Positions 38,237-48,883 of a stretch of 64,000 bases of DNA are shown here, piece after piece. The stretch covers positions 9,734,001-9,798,000 of the forward strand of contig NC_085109.1 of NCBI RefSeq assembly GCF_030269925.1. Reading direction: 5' to 3'. The notes beneath the pieces were generated by a model that had not been told where the DNA came from, ran no database searches, and saw nothing but the letters and a program-made list of their open reading frames with translations. Position 1 is the stretch's first letter. Each line of letters opens with the position of its first letter. This DNA is from Bombyx mori. Taxonomy: Eukaryota; Arthropoda; Insecta; Lepidoptera; Bombycidae. The position numbers and the translations under genes are program-made.

Positions 38237-39204
38237 GTCACAAGTTAATAGTACTAAATAAAGTCAAATAATTTATTATGAATTAAAGAGAATGCTAACG
38301 AACTTTAATATTACGGCTCTCTTAATACTTAAAATTAATGTTTGAAAAAAAAAAAACAAGTCAACATTTATTCTATTGAATCCATACGTTTTTAGTATGA
38401 ATTCATTTTCCAGATCGTTCGCATTATAAAGGCCTTTTCGCTGTATGCGTTTGGTCGGTAGCTTAATACCGTATAACGTATGGCTAGCCTGTTCGGTCAT
38501 ATTAAAAACCTGTGGCCAGACGAGCCGACTCGCCTCAATGGATGTATTTTGAATTTAAAATGTTTGTTTGCTAACGAATATATTATTTCAATGAATGCGC
38601 ATATCCCTGAACTTATATAAAAAAATCGATTTTAAGCCTAAATATAATTTATAATTTTTTGTCTTTTATTCAAACTAAATCATCTTATTTACATCAGCCT
38701 AGTATCTAATTATGATAAGAAGACTTAAACTCAATTTTGTTCGATAAGCATTATCGATATTTTAACGCAAGTACCCACATTACAAAATTATGAGATCTCC
38801 CTTCACAATTCAACAATCCTTAAATCAAAACGTGCATATTTAGTATCCATAGTATCAACATAACACTAGAAAACCATTATTTTTAAACCGATTAAAAAAA
38901 AGCTTTTTTTAAAACGGAAAAAACCGTGTCGCAATGCAGGGCTCGCGGCTTAAAGTCCGGTTTCGCCGCGGGCCCGGACGCGACATCACATATCGATAAG
39001 ATCGGCCGTCTGCTTTTATTGTTTCAGCCGATTCAGCTGGCAATACGTTCGTGAATGAAAACGGCGTAACACGCAAGTGTTTCAGAGGAATCTCGTACAT
39101 AGTAAAGATTATTATGAACATAAAATAGGTGAAATATAGTTTTTGATTAGAAGACAAATCAACGTGGATCAACTGATGGTTCACCGATGCTTCGGGAGAT
39201 ATGC

Positions 39205-39495
39205 TTCCGTACTCGTCGAAATCGAAGAAGAGTTCGAGATGTATCTAACTCATCCATCAGCTAGCTGAGTTTCTCGCCGGATCTTCTCAGCGGGTCGCGA
39301 TTCCGATCCGGTAGTAGATTCATTCGCAAAGCAGTTGCTCTTGAGTTGTTAGGTCTCCTTCGGAGGCGCTCAGGCAGCTTTTAGCAAATCTCACCCCTCA
39401 TGGCTGTGCTTTTGCTCGCCCACCTGTCCTGGTGAAACTAGAAAGGCCGCTGGGCCACCTGTAATCCTTCAATCCAATCTTTCAATCCCAAAAAA
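39205..39495 (+). repeat. F2 3' fragment
   Basis: Begins with remnants of the basic-tail coding region (GTACTCGTCGAAATCGAAGA), then GTTTCTCGCCGGATCTTCTC and the F2 3' UTR, ending in an A-rich tail near 39490. Confidence 0.75.
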
Positions 39496-40257
39496 TATAT
39501 ATATGCAATGCCAAAGACACAGCCGGACTTATGCTTACCCATTAGGACTCTTTTTAAAACCTCATTCGAAGAAGTTCATGTCATATCGCTCCAGAAACAT
39601 CTCTAGAAATAGAAGGAGTTTGAGCACGTTATATTTAGCTAATATAGACGAAACTCTGCTCTGAAACTATCTCAAACAATTCCTCAGGACAACCACCTTA
39701 TGCAATATACCTTACAAAACACAGGGATAACTGAAACCCCTTCGCAGATCCAGAGATTGTAAGCAATCCGAAAGATAAACTAAATTTGAATTTTAAACTA
39801 GAAAAAAGGAGATCCAATATGAGAATACAAGGAAGATAAACCGTCTGAGTTTGTCGTGTTGATTGTTCGCAACATTATTTCATAAAGGTCCATAAAGTTA
39901 AGAAAACATTAAGAGGCGAAGTTAAAAAAAACGATATATTAATCCTAATAGTTTTTCAGTTACGATATCTTCATTTTGAACACAAGGACCCGTTCAGCGC
40001 TGCGGAAGACTCGACACCCCGTGTGCACGCCTCGAGCGCGGCTCGTCCACGCCAAGCGATCGGTAAAATCTAAATGGAGACCACTCTCAAACACCGACAC
40101 CGACCTACCTAACAGACAACAATATTACCTGGAACCTATTTAAAATTTCAGTCCTATGGCATAATAGAAAAGCTTCGTGTACTCATAATACGATTTTACC
40201 ATAATATGACGCAAGATGTTCTTCATATAATTTCCCGACTTGCACGTGTTTTTTCAC

Positions 40258-40352
40258 TTGCCCTAGCAAGAGCAGTGCTTCGCAGAATCTACCACCGGAA
40301 CGGAATCGCAACCCACTAAGAAGATCCAACGAGAAGCTCAGTGGGTTAAGTC
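40258..40352 (-). repeat. F1 3' UTR fragment
   Basis: GCCCTAGCAAGAGCAGTGCT through GAAGCTCAGTGGG, closely matching the intact F1 copy over about 95 bases. Confidence 0.75.
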
Positions 40353-40479
40353 ACATCACTCGAAAAGATTACACAGAAACTGTCTTATTCTTTAGGTCAC
40401 GACGCCTTGTGGAGTCAATAACTCCACCCACAATATTGGGATTCAAAGTCAATAATATGCAGACCAATTGCACCAAGTT

Positions 40480-40697
40480 TTTTTTTTTTTTTTAAAAGAT
40501 TATTGGTGGCCCGGAGGTCTTTCCAGTTTTACCTGGACATGTGGGCGAGCAAGGGCTCAAGCCAGGAGGGTTGGGATTTGCTAACAGCTACCCGGGTGCC
40601 TCCAAAGGAGACCTAACAACTCAAGGGTAGTTGCTTCGGAATCTACTTCCGGATCGTGATCGCAACCCGCTGAGAAGATCCGCCGAGAAACCAAGTA
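40480..40697 (-). repeat. F2 3' UTR with poly(A)
   Basis: Starts with about 15 T, then ATTGGTGGCCCGGAGG, GGGCGAGCAAGGGCTCA and GGAGACCTAACAACTCAAGG. A 5'-truncated insertion on the - strand. Confidence 0.8.
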
Positions 40698-41177
40698 CCT
40701 ATACTCATAGTAAGCACCAAGTATAGTACGGCCATTAACGCGTTTTATTTCGAAATATGAAAAAGACTACACAATAACAAGTTATTCCACAAAGCGCGTC
40801 AAATAAATCCTACCCGACTCAAAAGTCAAAAGGGTGACAGAACTCAACTGGACAATGGACCAGAAAGAAATTTCGCTGATAAAATTTTAATGCCTGTATA
40901 AAAAGGCTATAAATTTGATTTACGCGCACCGGACCCCCGTAAAATGGGGTAATATCGAAAAATAACACGAGATAATGTTGGCTTACAAAGGGGGCGGCGC
41001 GGGTTGGATTAGACTATATTTGCTGTAGGAATGTATGAAGGTACATTCGTGGTCATTTTGACCTTTTTCGAGTGCTCGTATTTTCAGATTCCTTTGATGG
41101 CAATGCTTAGTTATTAAAAGAAGCATATGATCTGTGCTGCGATACGGCTGTGAGAGCTGTGTTGAGATATGAGTTCA

Positions 41178-41451
41178 TTGAGTTCTAAGGTCACAAGTAT
41201 AGTTACAACGGCTGCCCCACCCTTCAAACCGAAACGCATTACTGCTTCACGGCAGAAATAGGCTGGTACCTACACGCGCGGACTCACAAGAAGTCCTACC
41301 ACCAAAAATTACATAAAATTATAATTTTGCGGGTTTGATTTTTATTGAGTACGTATTTCATCAAAAAAATTGGTACCCGCCTGGGATTCGAACACCGATG
41401 CATCGCTCAATACGAAGGCACCGGACGTCTTATCCTTTAGGCCACGACGAC
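41178..41451 (-). mobile_element. tRNA-headed Bm1 SINE, 3' truncated
   Basis: Read on the - strand, a tRNA-like head (41451 to about 41372) with A box TGGCCTAAAGGATA and B box GGTGTTCGAATCCCA precedes the linker and the first half of Bm1. It stops near 41178 without the tail. The same head starts the copy at 7825. Confidence 0.82.
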
Positions 41452-42000
41452 TATTTTATAAATGTACTGCATTGAAAATTATTCAATTCATCAATTCAAT
41501 TATTCATTTCAGTTTTCTCTACAGCGTACATTAAACATAGAAATGTGCGGAAACCAACGCAACGCTTCGAAACGCCTAATTTTAAAACACGTCGCTGTTT
41601 ATTCTATCAAACGATCGATGATCAATTTAGCTTTAATTTTTTCCCCTGTTTCGTATGGAAGAAACGGAATAAATATTAATAATAAAGGGAGGTTTGCCTT
41701 CCGAATTTCACGTGGAGAGGCAGCGTGTTGACGACTCCTAATTTGATGTAATTTGCATAGATTATGCCGGTCCGCTGAGTGCCAATCTTTTTAAGTGGCT
41801 TCTTGTACTCATTTTGTGTTCCTGCCGCCGCCCAATAAGGAATTTATTATATTCGAAAATTCGCTTTGCTTATTTTTCTTCTATATTTTCGCGTTATCCT
41901 CGTCTGGGATTTATTCTGATTGCATGTATGCTTATTACTTGATCTGTTGATTAGCCTGTAAAAATGTTCGATAAAAATATAAGCATTAGGTATGAATTTC

Positions 42001-42117
42001 AGCGAGAAAGATGGTTAGCGAGAAACAAACATTTGGTATGTTTAGCGAGAAAGATGGTTAGCGAGAAACAAACATTTGGTATGTTTAGCGAGAAAGATGG
42101 TTAGCGAGAAACAAACA
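42001..42117. repeat. 43-bp tandem repeat, 2.7 copies
   Basis: Units start at 42001, 42044 and 42087 and are identical. Each contains AGCGAGAAA twice. It lies 425 bases from the poly(T) end of the intact retrotransposon. Confidence 0.95.
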
Positions 42118-42541
42118 AAAAATATCTAAATACACACATCGTTATGAGCATAAAAAATTACAAAAACGAACATTACTTATTCGTCGAATAAAGGAAAGGA
42201 AAATTTGTATTGCAAATCTGATAATTTCTATTCATAGAGCGATTGAAATTAAAAAATATTTTTTTTTGTTAATCCAATCCACTATATTCGTACATAAAAT
42301 TTCTCTCACTAAACAATTAGTGTGGGTGAGCAACATAATTAAACCAAACATCTGCATTTATTTTTTTATTTAGGTTAACTGTTAACTTTACCACGTCTAG
42401 GTAACCAAAAGTTTTTGAAAGAAAGTCGGCGAGTCTAAAGGCGGTCACATAAAAGTCGAATACAATAAAAATTCTAAAATATCCAAAAACACATTGTTTC
42501 AAATATGGCGGAGTTGGTCGTGTAATAAACATTGTTCCCGG

Positions 42542-42758
42542 TTTTTTTTTTTTTTTTTTTTTTCCCTACCTATGCTGATAGCCTTGAGAGGCTATTTCAG
42601 CTTCACCCTAACGTTTGTAGGTGAGCTCGCGGGGCTCAACCGGAGAGTTGCTAACACTGACCCTAGCAAGAGCAGTGCTTCGCAGAATCTACCACCGGAT
42701 CGGAAACGCGACCCACTGAGAAGATCCGGCGAGAAACTCAGTGGGCTGTGTCTATGGG
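42542..42758 (-). other. 3' UTR and poly(A) of the F1 retrotransposon
   Basis: About 195 bases plus a 22-base poly(A), shown here as poly(T). The same segment recurs in the shorter F1 copies at 11772, 34674, 40258, 55086 and 58037. Confidence 0.85.
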
Positions 42759-45641
42759 TTAGTTCGCTCGTCGAGCCCTTCGTCGCAAGCGACGGGTTCG
42801 ACGAGGACGGTGACCGGTGCTTGTGGTGCCTAAGAGCACCGTTAATGGATCAGGAGGATCCGTAATGACGTGCTTTGGGCGACGTCGACGGTTTACCATT
42901 CGGTCTACTGGGTCGGGTATGTAATTTCCAGCGGCTACGATGAGAGGGTTCTCATGTCGTGCCGCCTTCTCAAAATGGCGCAGCGATGCCGACTGTAGAT
43001 ACTTACTGACAGAGTCAAGCTCCAGGTCATCGTGGAGATCCACGTTCCTCAGGAACCATGGTGCTCCGACGGCTATCCTGCAGAATCGGGATTGAATAAC
43101 CTGAAGGGGCTTCAAGTTGGTGCGGGCTGCGTGAGCGAACACTACGCTTGCATACGTCATAACGGGGCGTATGCAAGTTTTGTAGAGAGTTACCTTATTA
43201 CGGAGGGACAGTTTGCTTCGCTTGCAAAGCATAGGGTAGAGACGTCCTAATATGAAGGCGGCACGGTCGCGTACCGTTTTAATATGGGGACGGAATGTCA
43301 TCCCTCTGTCGAGGGTGACGCCTAGGTATTTGACCTGCGAGGCCCACGGTATGGGCTGGCCAAAGAGAGTGACGGGGCTAACGGCGGAGGTGTTTGCGCG
43401 CCTATTAGGGAGTGGGATGCTCGAAGTGGTATTCGGAGGGCGACCCCTTTTGAAGAGCACCGCTGTGCTTTTCGTGGGGTTGATGTCGATGCGCCACTTC
43501 CGGAACCACTGTCCCATGGTGGCTACTGCGATCTGGAGTCGCCGATGAAGCAGCGACATCTTCCTACACGAGTAGTAGATAGCCGTGTCATCGGCGAAGA
43601 GCGCTAGATGGGTCTCCGGAGACCGGGGTATATCATTGATATACAAACTAAATAATAACGGGGAGAGCGCGGAGCCTTGCGGGACTCCGGCAGTCAGTTG
43701 ACGGGGACGAGAACGAGTTCCCTCTACTCGATATCGAAACGAACGGTTCGACAAGAAGTCTCGTATGATGAGCACGAGTCTGTCTGGCACTCCCATGTTG
43801 TACAGTTTGTAAATTAAACCGTTGTGCCAGACTTTGTCGAACGCCTTCGCGATGTCGAAGAAGAGGGCGCCGGTCGGGATTTGTTTACGCCTATTTAGTC
43901 CTATCAGGATGTGCTCCGTGAGGCGGTGCACTTGTTGTACGCACGAGTGTTTAGAGCGGAATCCGAACTGTTCGTCTATGAGAATTTTGTTCGCGGTAAC
44001 AAAATCCCAGAGGCGTTTCCTAAGGAGCCGTTCGTAAATTTTTCCTATCGTCGGGAGGAGACTAATCGGACGGTAACTAGAAGTTTCGTTTGTCGGTTTG
44101 CCCGGCTTATGTATACCGATAACGTCCGCTTCTTTCCACACCGCGGGAAAGATGCAGTGCGTCATAGCGGCATTTAAAATTGTAGCCAACATTGCTATCA
44201 GTTGGACTGGCAAGAGTTTTAGCGCGCGGTTGCGGATGCCGTCGGAGCCGGGTGCCTTCCTAGGTTGGAGGTTGTGGATCGCGTCTCTAACTTCGTCAGT
44301 GGTAATGGGGGGTAACGCGTCCGAGGGCGGCAGGGAAGCTCTGCGCTCGACCTCCCTGTCGACTAACTCGGTGTGTTCGGGGTCCGCGTGTTGAGTGCTG
44401 GTGGTGCACTGCTCTTGCAGTGCATCGGCCAGCAGCTCAGCCTTGTCATCGTCATCGAATGCCGGTGGTTGGCCTGAAGGGCGTACGAGGGGAGGCATAG
44501 TAGCGGTAGTTTCGGATTTGAGAGTCCTAGCTAGTCGCCAGTATGCTTGGTGGGAGGGCGCGAGTTGTTCTAAATAACTATGCCAATTATCGTTACGCGC
44601 GTCACTTAGGCGGGAGTGGACTTCGCGTTGTAGACGACGCATCCGAATCCGGTTTGAATGCGTGGGAAGACGATCGTAGGCCCGGATTGCCGCGTTCCTA
44701 ACTCTTAAGAGATTCCTAAGTTCGGAGGACAGTCTGATGCGGTGGAAGCTGTCCTCCACATCGACTTCTTTTGAAGATCTAATGATCGCGGAAGAGATGT
44801 GATCGGTAATGATGTTTATGGATTCGACGGTGTCCTCGGGGGATAGATTCGAATCCGGGCCGTAAGGGAGGATTGGCGGAGCGGCTTCGGCTAGGCACGT
44901 GCCCAGCTTATTCCAATCCACCATGGTCCTCGTAACAGTGGCTGGGTTGTGAGGGCGACCGAGCTGCATAAGGACAGGTCGGTGGTCTGAGTCGAGCTCT
45001 GACAGTGCTTCGATGGAACGTAAGCGCAGAGTTACGTTCCTAAGCAATGCCAGGTCTATAGTGCTCGGACGGAGCGCGATGTTATACGGATAACATGTTG
45101 GAGTTGGGGGACCGACTACTTCAAAAGTGAGGTCGTCTATAAACGCGTCGAGACGCCTACCGTTAACGTTCGTACGATGGCAGTTCCACCTAGTGTGGTG
45201 GCAATTTAAATCGCCTGCCAGGATGACGGAGTCTCCCATGCCAAACAGTGACTCGATGTCACTGCTCAGGAGGGGCTTGTCCGGGGGGAGATAAACGGAT
45301 GCGATGACGATCGGCTGGTGTCCCGTCAGCGAGATACGGCACACTGACGCCTCGATATGTAAGAGCGAGGGAGTATCGAGAGGAACAACGTGCAGAGCCC
45401 GCCTATAGTAAATGGCAGTCCCGCCTTTGGAGGCGGTGAGTCTGTCATTCCTAACCATGACGTAATTCGCGACTTTCGGGTCACGACGCGAGGGCTTCAG
45501 ACAGGTCTCCTGCACTAACAAAATATCTACAAGATTATCGCGGAGGAATTCGAAAATTTGATCGCGTTGCCGCGCGAGTCCGTTAGCATTGTAGAATGCT
45601 AACGTAAGGGAATACGGTTTTTCTCTACCTTTTTGCGCCAT
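42759..45641 (-). CDS. Retrotransposon ORF2, AP endonuclease-reverse transcriptase
   Basis: 960 residues, full length for a Jockey-type ORF2. The N-terminal AP endonuclease (about 1-225) shows YNANG, QET, GDLNCHH and SDHRPV, the metal-binding and catalytic signatures. The reverse transcriptase (about 460-760) shows RKAPGSDGI, SYRPISLLPTIGKIYERLL, FDIAKAFDKVWH, GVPQGSALSPLLF and FADD; the aspartates of FDIAKAFD and FADD are catalytic. The C terminus ends in a very basic RRTRRLRRRARRAN after a KHVITDPPDPLTVLL segment. That tail is repeated almost exactly in other fragments of the window, which makes it a handy family tag. No frameshift or stop interrupts it. It probably acts by target-primed reverse transcription. 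Confidence 0.95.
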   Translation of the reverse strand: MAQKGREKPYSLTLAFYNANGLARQRDQIFEFLRDNLVDILLVQETCLKPSRRDPKVANYVMVRNDRLTASKGGTAIYYRRALHVVPLDTPSLLHIEASVCRISLTGHQPIVIASVYLPPDKPLLSSDIESLFGMGDSVILAGDLNCHHTRWNCHRTNVNGRRLDAFIDDLTFEVVGPPTPTCYPYNIALRPSTIDLALLRNVTLRLRSIEALSELDSDHRPVLMQLGRPHNPATVTRTMVDWNKLGTCLAEAAPPILPYGPDSNLSPEDTVESINIITDHISSAIIRSSKEVDVEDSFHRIRLSSELRNLLRVRNAAIRAYDRLPTHSNRIRMRRLQREVHSRLSDARNDNWHSYLEQLAPSHQAYWRLARTLKSETTATMPPLVRPSGQPPAFDDDDKAELLADALQEQCTTSTQHADPEHTELVDREVERRASLPPSDALPPITTDEVRDAIHNLQPRKAPGSDGIRNRALKLLPVQLIAMLATILNAAMTHCIFPAVWKEADVIGIHKPGKPTNETSSYRPISLLPTIGKIYERLLRKRLWDFVTANKILIDEQFGFRSKHSCVQQVHRLTEHILIGLNRRKQIPTGALFFDIAKAFDKVWHNGLIYKLYNMGVPDRLVLIIRDFLSNRSFRYRVEGTRSRPRQLTAGVPQGSALSPLLFSLYINDIPRSPETHLALFADDTAIYYSCRKMSLLHRRLQIAVATMGQWFRKWRIDINPTKSTAVLFKRGRPPNTTSSIPLPNRRANTSAVSPVTLFGQPIPWASQVKYLGVTLDRGMTFRPHIKTVRDRAAFILGRLYPMLCKRSKLSLRNKVTLYKTCIRPVMTYASVVFAHAARTNLKPLQVIQSRFCRIAVGAPWFLRNVDLHDDLELDSVSKYLQSASLRHFEKAARHENPLIVAAGNYIPDPVDRMVNRRRRPKHVITDPPDPLTVLLGTTSTGHRPRRTRRLRRRARRAN

Positions 45642-45661
45642 TGATTACCGGTAAAGAATTT

Positions 45662-47266
45662 TTATAACGTGCGAGACACGGACTCGTAGACGTCCATGTG
45701 ATCGAAAGCGGCCGCGAGCCGCTGTTCGGGGGTTACCGACCTACGGATAGCATCTGCGAACGATCGCAGACGGTCAAAGTTTACCGCGGTGACGAAGTCG
45801 CGCACGAGCGCGAAGTCGTTGACGACTGAGGGTTGCGGGGGGCGGTACGCGGGCGCGGGGCGAGGTGCGAGCAGGGGCTGAGGCGCGTGACGTGTCGCAG
45901 GCGGGAGCTGGGGTACGTTTTGTGTTCCCTCCTTCGTATACGGCAGCGGTTTTTTCCACGCCGAGACGGTGGGAACCGCAGCCGGTACGAAGGCTGGTTT
46001 CGGCACTGAAGGCGCCGAAGTCTTTGGGTCGACGGTTCGGGGGGCTGGGTGGTTCAGGCGTTTACGCGGAGCCCTAGGACATCCGCGGTAGTTTGCCGGG
46101 TGCCCTTGCTTAAGGCATAGGACACAGCTTGGGGGTTCCGTCGCGGTTTCCCTAACACGCGAACATTCTGTGGTTGCGTGATCGCCGAGGCATTTCACGC
46201 AGCGGGGGCGCGCGTGGCAATTACGCGCTGAGTGGCCATAGAGCTGGCACCTGTGGCACTGCCCGGGAGTACCACGTTTATGGGGGGCTTCGATGGTGAC
46301 CCCGGAGAGGCCGCATATCGTTTTGAGACATGAGATTCTTTTCTTTGCCTCCGGGGTTGATTCTAGCGCGACGAGAATCATATTGTACGGCTGTCTGCCG
46401 CGTCCGCTGTGCATCCGGTGCACACTAATTATTGGGAGGGACTGACCGATCAAATCCTCCTTTACGTAGTCTATGTCGAGTTCCTTGGGGACTCCACGTA
46501 TCACTACGCGGAGTTCGCGGTCCTCCTGAAGAGCATAGGTGTGATAACCTATGTTCTCCTTTCGGAGGTAAGAAGAGAGGGCCCTATGGTCGCCCGGCGT
46601 TGCGACCTTAATCTGAATCCCATGCGCGACGTTACGCGCATGGGTATAATTAATTTTGTTGGCCTGAAGGGCCTGGGATACGCGATTCCACGCTGACTTC
46701 TCCTGGAGTATCAGCGGGGGCGGGACAATTGTTTTAGGCGCGGGCGCGGTTTTTGGGCGCGGCGGTGGGATTACGCGGCGGGCGGAATCCGACTCCGGCG
46801 TTACGACTACCTGCGGTCGGGAGGCGGTCGCGGACTTGGTTTGCTTCGTCATGGAGCTCCGGGACTCCACGACGCGAGTACGCTTTTTACCGCGCGTTAC
46901 AGTTTGGAACCCATCCGAGGTTCCGGGTTGAGGGCTAGTTGCGGACTCGAAGTCCATCTCCGATTCGGTATCGGAGCCTGAACTAGACGCTATTGAGGTC
47001 GCGACGGACGAAACTGACGTGATTGACGCGGGCGCGGGGGTAGCGGGGACGGGGGCGTTAGACGCTACGGCGGCGGCGTGCGTACGTGCGCTTGAACACG
47101 GACCGGCGGCGGGGCACGCGAGGCATGCCTGCGAGGCATGTTTGGCGACGGCGGCGAGAGATGCGGGGGTAGAATAATTACCAAATGAGGCCCTATAGGC
47201 TTCGAATTCGGGCGCGATTGACGGATATTTTTCCCGAATGAAGTCGATGAAAAGTTTTTCCTCCAT
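45662..47266 (-). CDS. Retrotransposon ORF1, gag-like protein with zinc knuckles
   Basis: A 534-residue RNA-binding protein of the Jockey-type element. It begins MEEKLFIDF. Residues about 50-190 are low complexity (Ala, Ser, Thr, Pro, with a basic GKKRTR patch). Residues about 250-327 resemble the region that precedes the zinc knuckles in Jockey-family gag proteins. Three CCHC knuckles follow: 337-350 (CHRCQLYGHSARNC), 356-368 (spacing C2C3H4C, one residue short) and 381-396 (C2C4H6C, a variant). The C terminus is Pro-rich. Such proteins package element RNA. The frame is intact, and the stop lies 20 bases before ORF2. Confidence 0.92.
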   Translation of the reverse strand: MEEKLFIDFIREKYPSIAPEFEAYRASFGNYSTPASLAAVAKHASQACLACPAAGPCSSARTHAAAVASNAPVPATPAPASITSVSSVATSIASSSGSDTESEMDFESATSPQPGTSDGFQTVTRGKKRTRVVESRSSMTKQTKSATASRPQVVVTPESDSARRVIPPPRPKTAPAPKTIVPPPLILQEKSAWNRVSQALQANKINYTHARNVAHGIQIKVATPGDHRALSSYLRKENIGYHTYALQEDRELRVVIRGVPKELDIDYVKEDLIGQSLPIISVHRMHSGRGRQPYNMILVALESTPEAKKRISCLKTICGLSGVTIEAPHKRGTPGQCHRCQLYGHSARNCHARPRCVKCLGDHATTECSRVRETATEPPSCVLCLKQGHPANYRGCPRAPRKRLNHPAPRTVDPKTSAPSVPKPAFVPAAVPTVSAWKKPLPYTKEGTQNVPQLPPATRHAPQPLLAPRPAPAYRPPQPSVVNDFALVRDFVTAVNFDRLRSFADAIRRSVTPEQRLAAAFDHMDVYESVSRTL

Positions 47267-47435
47267 CTTTACGTGATTTTCGCCCGGGGGGGGCGGCCCC
47301 GGGACTTAAACACGCGCTCGCCTTGCGGCGAGGCCCCTGCGTCGGTAACACTAAATTGGCCGAAGCGATTCTAGGAATTTTAGAAATTTTAGTGAATAGA
47401 ATAAGTAGAATAGAATTAGAGTGAATAGAACCACT
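47267..47435 (-). other. 5' leader of the F1 retrotransposon
   Basis: Non-coding sequence ahead of ORF1, with a run of G/C near 47284-47305. In element orientation its far end reads CAGTGGTT, a CAGT-type start seen in related non-LTR elements. If the longer boundary is correct, the leader reaches 47643. Confidence 0.5.
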
Positions 47436-47718
47436 GCACAGTTCCCGGGCGGCAATGCCTTGCAATTAGGCGCAGGTACAAATTCCGAGAAACACTTGGG
47501 CCACAGATGTGCCACGAACAATGATCTATTATCACCGGTAGTCACTTCCGACAAAACAATGAGCACGTCCACGCGCGTCGGTTGCTCAAATCGGAATAAG
47601 TTCCCGGTCTGAAGAAAGCTACTGTTCGTTTCGGAGTAGGTAGAAACACATTGTTTGTTAACACCACGATACAATTACGTATATTTAGAGTGAAATTTCA
47701 GGTATATATAACATATAT

Positions 47719-47853
47719 TTACTGGTATAAGACCTCTTGCGAGTCCGCGCGGATAGGTACCACCACCCTGCCTATTTCTGCCGTGAAGCAGTAATGCGTT
47801 TCGGTTTGAAGGATGTGGAAGCCGTTGTAACTATACTTGAGACCTTAAAACTT
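47719..47853 (+). repeat. Bm1 SINE, 3' truncated
   Basis: First half of Bm1 (GAGTCCGCGCGGATAGGTAC through GAGACCTTAAAACTTA), ending where an F2 fragment begins. Confidence 0.85.
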
Positions 47854-47854
47854 A

Positions 47855-47945
47855 GCCCCTAAGTCCCTAAGCCCGCTCCTAGTGTTAGAGCTGAAGGCGT
47901 CTAATGTAAAGTTATTGGATCTGATGGATCCGTAAGGACGTGTCT
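47855..47945 (-). pseudogene. F2 ORF2-tail fragment joined to a truncated Bm1
   Basis: GTGTTAGAGCTGAAGGCGTC and TTATTGGATCTGATGGATCC match the coding end of F2. It directly abuts the Bm1 copy that ends near 47853. Confidence 0.65.
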
Positions 47946-47975
47946 CTCTTCTCTTCGCCTTCGAAGAACGCCTTC

Positions 47976-48075
47976 CTCAGTAGAGGATCGCGACCACATG
48001 TGACGTTCTTCCACTGTGTTCGATCATGAGTGGCATGGACCGCATGCATAAGTGCTTCTCTTACTAGATCTGACG
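47976..48075. repeat. Unclassified repeat R, copy 2
   Basis: About 90% alike to 11101-11235 by eye, with a deletion after GGACCGCATG. Confidence 0.7.
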
Positions 48076-48530
48076 ATTTATTATTAATAAATATCTATTA
48101 TCTATAAGTTATTAAGCAGAAAATAATAAACAACAAACAGCTTGTGATTGGACGGTAAAATTCATTTCTAGGTATTTTATTACCGTTTTTTTTTTTATTT
48201 GATAGAGGAGTAAACTAGCGAGGCTTGGAGAGAGCCTATGTCCAGGAGTGGAATTTTGTGGGCTGAAAGATAGATGTATACTGGAGACATCATCAAATGT
48301 CGCCAGCTACCCTGACACATGAGTTCTAGGTCACAGTTCTGTAGTACAATCGCCTCACCCTCCAGATCGGAACGTACTGCTGCTTCTCGGCAATATACCA
48401 CAATATTTCACTTAAAAAACTCTTTTTTTCCTTTTTGTAACATCTACAGTTCAGCGATCGTTAGGCTTATCATAATATTGTTGATAATGCCGCTTAAGAA
48501 CGGTACTCTAGCACGCTGATTCTCATGTGA

Positions 48531-48883
48531 TCTATACATATAAATAAAATTGGAGTGTGTGTTTGTAATATTGAAATAACCGCTTTTTACGACATGCATA
48601 ATTATTAATTTATATACGGTACATACACCAAAATAACATATTTTACAATTTTTGTCTGAATGTCTGTTTGTTCCGGCTAATCTCTGGAACGGAAGAACCG
48701 ATTTTGACGGGACTTTCACCGATAGCTGATGATATAAGGAGTAGCTTAGGCTACTTTTTTTAGACTAGCTTCACCCCGCGGCATCACCCGCGGTACGACA
48801 ATAAAATTAATAATATCGCGGATAAAATCGCGGGGCTCACCTAGTCAACCAGTTTCCTAAGCGAAGCGAGGGCAGGTCGCTAG
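48531..48883 (+). mobile_element. Helitron-like element (Lep1-like)
   Basis: Starts TCTATACATATAAATAAAAT, ends GAGGGCAGGTCGCTAG, between A and T. Matches my memory of the Lep1 group of Lepidoptera. Confidence 0.72.

Larger units (their letters stand above)
38237..42541. other. Mostly unassigned, with scattered retroelement fragments
   Basis: F1/F2 fragments, one tRNA-headed SINE and a tandem repeat are listed separately. A GC-rich stretch at 38935-39060 and the rest are unrecognised. Confidence 0.4.
42542..47435 (-). mobile_element. Full-length Jockey-type non-LTR retrotransposon (F1)
   Basis: In element order: a GC-rich 5' leader (47435-47267), ORF1 (47266-45662), a 20-base gap, ORF2 (45641-42759), a 3' UTR, and a poly(A) read here as 22 T at 42542-42563. 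Both ORFs are open, which argues for recent insertion. An ORF1 with a region before CCHC knuckles and an ORF2 with AP endonuclease plus reverse transcriptase but no RNase H fit the Jockey clade. The right boundary is uncertain: 47435 is set by an 8-bp repeat, GTTCCCGG (42534-42541 and 47436-47443). A 13-bp repeat (42487-42499 and 47644-47656) gives an alternative right edge at 47643. Confidence 0.9.

Noticed and set aside
42001..42117. CRISPR-like array
   Set aside because: Units are directly adjacent with no spacers, and the genome is eukaryotic.
42494..42865. 123-codon + strand frame
   Set aside because: It reads through the poly(T) and the reverse of the F1 3' UTR and ORF2 tail.
43032..44577. 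Several + strand frames of 60-98 codons
   Set aside because: They are antisense to the retrotransposon ORF2 and arise from its GC-rich codons.
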